Below, piece after piece: positions 59,631 through 64,000 of a stretch of 64,000 nucleotides of DNA. Position 1 is the stretch's first letter, and every line of letters starts with the position of its first letter. The notes beneath the pieces are model-generated. The model was not told the DNA's origin. It did no database searches and saw nothing but the letters and a program-made list of their open reading frames with translations. The stretch comes from Aeromonas taiwanensis (GTDB taxonomy: Bacteria > Pseudomonadota > Gammaproteobacteria > Enterobacterales > Aeromonadaceae). The stretch is from NCBI RefSeq assembly GCF_000820165.1, contig NZ_CDDD01000099.1:1-64000 (forward strand), read 5' to 3'. The position numbers and the translations under genes were made by a program.

Positions 59631-60991
59631 CAGCTCTCCTGCCCGGTGGCGGGGGGCGTTGGGGCGTTCCCCATCACCCGATACCAGTCCAGCTTGCGGG
59701 TCAGTACCATGACCAGCGCCAGGATGGTGAACAGCAGCAGGGCGCCGAGCAGCAGGGCTATTTCCTCGGCCTGCAGCAAGCCGAACAGGATGGCGTAGAC
59801 CAGCCCCAGCAGGGCTGCGAAGCCGAGCCCCTGTTTCGGCCCACCCAGCACGTGGCTGAGGTAGAAACCGTTGAGGGTCACGCTGGCCAGGGCGGCGATG
59901 AGATAGGCCCAGGCAAATCCGAGGTGCTCGGTCAGTGCCAGCAGCACCAGATAGAAGATGGCCAGCCCCATGCCCACCAGGGCGTACTGGATCGGGTGCA
60001 CCCGCAGCCCCCTGAGCAGCTCGAACATGAAGAAGCTGAGGAAGGTGAGGCCGATGAACAGCAGCGCATACTTGGCGGCCCGCTCGTTCAGCTGGTAGTG
60101 ATCCACCGGTTGCACCAGGCTGACGCTGAAGCTGGGTAACGGCTCGTCCCCTCCCCGCATCATGCGGTTGAAACGGCTCTCCATATCGGTGGCAAACCAG
60201 CTGCTCTGCCAGCTGGCCTCGAAGCCGTTGGCGGTGAGGGTGCGGCTGCCCGGCAGAAAGTCGCCGATGAAGTTGGGATGGGGCCAGTTGCTGGCGAGGT
60301 TGAGTCTGCTGTCCTGGCCAAGCGGCACCACTTCCAGCTGGTTCATCCCCTGCAGGTCCAGTTCGATGTGAAAGGCGCCGCCCTCCCCCGGCAGGGCCGC
60401 GAGCGGCGCATGGATGCCGGCCAGTCCGTCACCCAGCAGGGCGCCTGGAGCAAACGGGATGCGCTGCTCCCCCAGTTGCAGCTCGGGCACCCGGTTGATG
60501 CCGCGGGCATCGGACAGCACCAGGCTCAGATACGGTTTGCCCGCCACCAGCGCGGGATCGGTTCCATCGACGGCCAGATCCGGCTCGCCGCTGATCAGGG
60601 TTTTACCGTTCAGCTCGGCAGGCAGTCGCCCGGAGAGGGAGAGCCGGGTGTGATAGACCTGGGCCTGGTAGATGCCGAGCTTGCGCGGGGTCACCTCCAT
60701 GCTGGCCTGCACATCCAGCTGCTCCGGCAACAGGTAGCGGTAGAGCGGCAGCTTGCGCTCGAAGCGCTTGCCATCCTGCTCCACCGTGACGGTGCGGGTA
60801 TAAGGCTGCACCACGACCGGCCCCAGCAGTCGCTGCGGCCCGCTGCTGCTGGCCATGATGCTGTGGATGGCCTGGCTGCGATAGGCCTGGCGCTCCCGGT
60901 TCAGCTCCATGATGGATTGCACCGGCACCATCAGCAGCAGGCTGAGCAACAGCAGCAGAAAGATCTTGTGGCTGAATATCTGTTTGACCAT
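59630..60991 (-). CDS. creD: Inner-membrane protein CreD (BlrD-like)
   Basis: 453 residues (E. coli CreD 450). One N-terminal helix (about 8-27), a large periplasmic domain (about 30-300) and a cluster of helices at the C-terminus (about 305-435) with RVHPIQYALVGMGLAIFYLV, the conserved CreD segment. CreD is induced by CreBC and affects envelope integrity and beta-lactam response, but its molecular action is not known. A perfect cre tag lies 63 bp upstream. It is followed by the glmU terminator. Confidence 0.93.
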   Translation of the reverse strand: MVKQIFSHKIFLLLLLSLLLMVPVQSIMELNRERQAYRSQAIHSIMASSSGPQRLLGPVVVQPYTRTVTVEQDGKRFERKLPLYRYLLPEQLDVQASMEVTPRKLGIYQAQVYHTRLSLSGRLPAELNGKTLISGEPDLAVDGTDPALVAGKPYLSLVLSDARGINRVPELQLGEQRIPFAPGALLGDGLAGIHAPLAALPGEGGAFHIELDLQGMNQLEVVPLGQDSRLNLASNWPHPNFIGDFLPGSRTLTANGFEASWQSSWFATDMESRFNRMMRGGDEPLPSFSVSLVQPVDHYQLNERAAKYALLFIGLTFLSFFMFELLRGLRVHPIQYALVGMGLAIFYLVLLALTEHLGFAWAYLIAALASVTLNGFYLSHVLGGPKQGLGFAALLGLVYAILFGLLQAEEIALLLGALLLFTILALVMVLTRKLDWYRVMGNAPTPPATGQES

Positions 60992-61053
60992 GACACGTCT
61001 CCTTGTTGATGGAGCGAGTGTGGCTGGGTCGGGTGAAGGGGGGATGGGGCTGT

Positions 61054-61069
61054 GTGAAGTGGAGGTGAA
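61054..61069 (-). promoter_or_regulatory. cre/blr tag before creD
   Basis: On the minus strand the sequence is TTCAC, CTCCAC, TTCAC, a perfect copy of the CreB/BlrA site TTCAC-N6-TTCAC. A further TTCAC lies about 20 bp downstream. Confidence 0.88.
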
Positions 61070-61108
61070 GGGGGATAAAAAAACCGGCGCAGAGCGCCGG
61101 TCTCGGTA

Positions 61109-61903
61109 TCACAGGGTTTTCAGTTTGGCGGGCAGGGCGGCCAGCACCTCTTCCTTGGCCTTGAGGGAGGCGAACTGCTTGCCGGGTTTTTGCACCACGG
61201 TATGGACGAAGATGAGCTGCTTGCCCGGTTTGCTGGCCCAGCCGACGAACCAGCCTATTTGCTGATCCCGGTCGAGGCTGCCATCCAGTTTTTTCGGGTA
61301 GCCCATGCCGGTCTTGCCGTGGATCTGCCAGCCGTCGATCTCGCTCACCTTGAGGATATTGGCGGTGTACTGCAGGGTTTGGGCGGAGACCGGCAGCTTG
61401 CCGCTCACCATCCTGCCGAGGAAGCGGGCCTGCTCCTGGGGGCTGATGGTCAGGCTCGAACTGAGCCAGGCCTGGGTCAGACCGTCGTGCTTGCCCAGGT
61501 TGCCCGAGAGATCCCGGTTGCCATAGTCGAAGCGGTCGACGTAGTGCTGGAAGCGCGCCTCCCCCAGCCATTCTGTGAGACGCTGGGAATACCAGATCAC
61601 CGAATAGGTCATCCAGCGGCTCGGGGTGGCGGTCTCACGCCATTCGGGCAGAAAGTCGGCATCGCCGGGTTTGAACGGCAGGGCGGGCAGCTGTTCATCC
61701 ACCAGGAAGCCGCTGTCATAACCCATCAGGGCCAGCGGGATCTTGAAGGTGGAGGCGGGGGTCAGCTGGGCGGCACACTCTCCCTCGGCACTGAGGGGTT
61801 TGCCTGTGCCATCGGCAAACAGCATGCAGCCTGCGGCAGCGCTGGCGGGAAAGGCACAGAAGAGTCCGGCGGCAAACAGGCCGGGCAACAGAATACGGGA
61901 CAT
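61109..61903 (-). CDS. Class D beta-lactamase, OXA-12/AmpS type
   Basis: 264 residues with a signal peptide cleaved near PASAAAG. The active-site serine is in STFK (Ser51-Lys54), followed by the SVI, YGN (FDYGNRD) and KTG (HGKTGMG) motifs of class D enzymes. Length and sequence fit the OXA-12/AmpS group native to Aeromonas. GGAG precedes the ATG; a GTG one codon earlier is also possible. It hydrolyses penicillins in the periplasm. It lies between creC and creD, and its expression is known to depend on BlrAB in Aeromonas. Confidence 0.95.
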   Translation of the reverse strand: MSRILLPGLFAAGLFCAFPASAAAGCMLFADGTGKPLSAEGECAAQLTPASTFKIPLALMGYDSGFLVDEQLPALPFKPGDADFLPEWRETATPSRWMTYSVIWYSQRLTEWLGEARFQHYVDRFDYGNRDLSGNLGKHDGLTQAWLSSSLTISPQEQARFLGRMVSGKLPVSAQTLQYTANILKVSEIDGWQIHGKTGMGYPKKLDGSLDRDQQIGWFVGWASKPGKQLIFVHTVVQKPGKQFASLKAKEEVLAALPAKLKTL

Positions 61904-61981
61904 CACTCTCTCCTTGATTCATGGGAATGCGCATCGACGGGGAAGGGTCGGCATCGAGAGGGCGCAGCTTAGCCCGGCTCT

Positions 61982-61997
61982 GTGTGTTCAGTGTGAA
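61982..61997 (-). promoter_or_regulatory. Degenerate blr-tag-like site before the beta-lactamase gene
   Basis: On the minus strand TTCAC, ACTGAA, CACAC lies about 80 bp before the gene. The first half is perfect and the second matches TTCAC at three of five bases. It fits the expected spacing but is weaker than the creD tag. Confidence 0.45.
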
Positions 61998-62002
61998 GTG
62001 CC

Positions 62003-63424
62003 TTAGCTGGCGGGGAGCCAGAGTTCTGCCAGCACGCCGCCGTCAGGCTGGTTGGTCAGGGTCAGCCGGCCGCCGTGCTGGCGCGCCACTTCCAGGGCAA
62101 AGCTGAGCCCGAGGCCGCTGCTCTTGCCCTTGTCGGGTCTGGGTAGCGAATAGAAGCGCTCGAAGATGCGCGGCAGGGCGTAGGCCGGGATACCCGGCCC
62201 CTGATCCCGTACCCGGAAGCAGTACCCCCCCTCCTCCATGGTGCCACTCAGCCTGAGGGTGCTGCCGATGGGGGAGAAGTCGAGGGCGTTGTCCAGCAGG
62301 TTGCCGAGGGCCTGCTCCACCAGCAGGGGATCCCACTTCTGTTTCTGGGCTTCGTCCAGCGCACTCAACAAGGTGATCTGGCGACGCTCGGCGGCGATCT
62401 GGCGGGCATCGATCGTTCGCCTGCCCAGCCGGGCGGGTTCCACCGACTGTCTGTCCAGCCCCTGCCCCGACTCCAGCCTGGCCAGCTGCAACATCCGCTC
62501 GATCAGCTGCTGCATGCGGGCCGTCTCCAGATTGATGTTGCCGATAAAGCGCGTCGCTATTTCGGCTGGCGGCGCCTCGGCCAGGATCTCCCCTGCCCCG
62601 CGGATGGCGGCCAGCGGGCTCTTGAGCTCGTGGGTCAGGCTGTGCACATAGGCTTCGATGTAGGCCTTGCCGTCCAGCTGGCGACGCATGGTCTCCAGGG
62701 AGCGGCCGAGCCGATCCAGCTCCGGACTGTAGAGGCGTGGCAGAGTGGCGGGCTGGCCCTGGCTGACCGCATCGGCGTAGTGCACCAGCTTGCCGATGGC
62801 ACGGTTGAGCCACCACACCAGCAGGGCGCCGATGAGCAGGGAGATGCACAGCAGCAGAGCCGCCCCCTGCAGCAACTGGTGCTCGCTGCGCTCTATCATG
62901 GGCAGCAGGGTGCGGTTGGGCTTGGCGACGGTGAGGGAACCCAGGATGTCGTCCCCTTCCCGTAGCGGGGCGGCGACGTGCATCACCGAGCTGGCGGGAT
63001 CGTCAGGATCGCTGCGGGTGCTGCGGGCGCCGTATTCGCCGCGCAGGGTCAGGTAGACGTCGTTCCAGCGAGAGTAGTCCTTGCCCAGATCCACCCCGTC
63101 CGAGTCGTAGACCACCTTGCCCCAGCGGTCGACCACATAGATGCGGTACTCCGCCTGCTGCTTGAGGTGGCCGTCGATGAGGGCGTTGATGGGGTTCTGG
63201 TTGAGGCGGGCGAAGGCGCTGGCGAGCCGGCCATTCGCCATCTTCCCTTCCTGCATGTCGTCCAGGGCCAGGGGGGCCAGCATCTGGGCCATGTCCACCA
63301 GGGTGTCTTCGGTGGCGCTGCGCACCCCGGGTTTGATCTCCTCGACGAAGATCTCCAGCACGAACCAGGCGGCCAGCGCAAAGATCAGCACCAGCCCGCA
63401 CAGCAGTTGCAGTCCGATCCTCAT
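62003..63424 (-). CDS. creC: Sensor histidine kinase CreC (BlrB)
   Basis: 473 residues (E. coli CreC 474). TM1 at about 5-27, a periplasmic domain of about 155 residues, TM2 near 185-205, HAMP, HisKA with SLTHELKSPLAAIRGAGEIL and HATPase with NLLDNALDFSP and SSGLGLSFA. It is the partner of CreB. In Aeromonas BlrB controls the chromosomal beta-lactamases in response to cell-wall damage. It starts 34 bp after creB. Confidence 0.95.
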   Translation of the reverse strand: MRIGLQLLCGLVLIFALAAWFVLEIFVEEIKPGVRSATEDTLVDMAQMLAPLALDDMQEGKMANGRLASAFARLNQNPINALIDGHLKQQAEYRIYVVDRWGKVVYDSDGVDLGKDYSRWNDVYLTLRGEYGARSTRSDPDDPASSVMHVAAPLREGDDILGSLTVAKPNRTLLPMIERSEHQLLQGAALLLCISLLIGALLVWWLNRAIGKLVHYADAVSQGQPATLPRLYSPELDRLGRSLETMRRQLDGKAYIEAYVHSLTHELKSPLAAIRGAGEILAEAPPAEIATRFIGNINLETARMQQLIERMLQLARLESGQGLDRQSVEPARLGRRTIDARQIAAERRQITLLSALDEAQKQKWDPLLVEQALGNLLDNALDFSPIGSTLRLSGTMEEGGYCFRVRDQGPGIPAYALPRIFERFYSLPRPDKGKSSGLGLSFALEVARQHGGRLTLTNQPDGGVLAELWLPAS

Positions 63425-63458
63425 GTCAGCCTCCGGCTGGTGCCCGGCAGCTGGGCGT

Positions 63459-64000
63459 TCATGCCAGCTCCAGGCTGTAGCCCAGCCCGCGGTGGGTCAG
63501 GATCAGGTTGGCTTCCGGGTCCCGTTCCCTCAGCTTGGCGCGCAGGGTCTTGATGTGGGTATCGACGGTGCGGTCCAGGCTCTCCTCCGCGTCCTGCCAC
63601 ACCAGCTCCATCAGCTGCTGGCGGGAGTAGACCCGGCCGGGGGACTGCATGAGCGTCTTGAGCAACAGGTATTCGTAGCGGGTGAGGGCCAGCGGCTGCC
63701 CCAGGAAGCAGATACGGGCCCGCTCCTCGTCCAGCACCAGGAAGTGCTGCTGCCGGGGGGCGGTTGGCTGGCTGCGACGCAGGATGACCCGCACCCGGGC
63801 GCACACCTCCCGCGGAGAGAAGGGCTTGGCCACATAGTCGTCGGCCCCGATCTCCAGCCCGATCAGGCGGTCTATCTCCTCGCTGCGGGCGGTAAGGAAC
63901 ATCAGCGGAACGTCGCAACGGGTCCTAACCTGCTTGCACAGCTCGAAGCCGCTGATGTCCGGCAGCCCCACATCCAGAATGAGGAAGTCCGGTCGCGTCT
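63459..64000 (-). CDS. creB: Response regulator CreB (BlrA), N-terminus beyond the window
   Basis: About 180 residues are visible; the start lies beyond the right edge. The visible receiver part includes DFLILDVGLPDISGFEL with the phosphoacceptor Asp, FLTARSEE and DDYVAKPFSPREV. The OmpR-type winged helix follows and ends HRGLGYSLELA. It binds the TTCAC-N6-TTCAC tags and activates the beta-lactamase gene and creD. Partial at the window edge. Confidence 0.94.
   Translation of the reverse strand, partial: TRPDFLILDVGLPDISGFELCKQVRTRCDVPLMFLTARSEEIDRLIGLEIGADDYVAKPFSPREVCARVRVILRRSQPTAPRQQHFLVLDEERARICFLGQPLALTRYEYLLLKTLMQSPGRVYSRQQLMELVWQDAEESLDRTVDTHIKTLRAKLRERDPEANLILTHRGLGYSLELA

Overview
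The window is about 64 kb of a high-GC gammaproteobacterial chromosome around the replication origin. It is almost certainly from an Aeromonas species. The main reasons are an OXA-12/AmpS-type class D beta-lactamase encoded with a CreBC (BlrAB)-type two-component system and CreD at the right end, near-E. coli sequences for DnaA, GyrB, the ATP synthase subunits, AvtA and YojI, and an E. coli-type origin between mioC and mnmG. All assignments come from reading the sequence; no database search was run.

Left part (1-22 kb). A tRNA operon (Arg-His-Leu, minus strand) has a strong promoter with a GC-rich discriminator. It is followed by a TetR-regulated RND efflux operon, an orphan PAS sensor kinase, glutathione reductase (gor), the complete potassium system kdpFABC-DE, a divergent Bcr/CflA-type drug exporter and AraC regulator pair, a 77-residue secreted protein, avtA, and two tandem small heat-shock genes under a clear sigma-32 promoter.

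Replication and translation core (22-35 kb). gyrB-recF-dnaN-dnaA are on the minus strand. A cystine-type amino-acid ABC transporter sits between dnaA and rpmH. rpmH-rnpA-yidD-yidC and mnmE follow on the plus strand.

Accessory block (35-45.5 kb). This holds a LysR regulator, an old yellow enzyme, an SRPBCC protein and a five-gene hydroxamate-siderophore operon (fhuA-yojI-fhuC-fhuD-fhuB). A YojI-like peptide exporter is placed inside the uptake operon.

Origin and ATP synthase (45.7-59.6 kb). mioC, then oriC (DnaA boxes, about 23 GATC sites and 13-mer-like repeats), mnmG, rsmG, parA, parB, atpIBEFHAGDC and glmU are all on the plus strand. Right end (59.6-64 kb, minus strand): creB (cut by the window edge), creC, an OXA beta-lactamase and creD, with a perfect cre/blr tag before creD.

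Less expected structure. (1) Three genes (gor, kdpB, dnaA) are each followed by a displaced second copy of their own last codons. In all three the attached copy ends in TGA and the displaced copy in TAA. (2) Four 16-bp parS sites for the chromosomal ParAB system lie 22-29 kb left of oriC, one of them inside recF. (3) GATC enrichment extends from oriC into the coding sequences of mioC and mnmG. (4) Intrinsic-terminator-like hairpins lie inside operons, at the kdpD/kdpE junction and in the atp leader.
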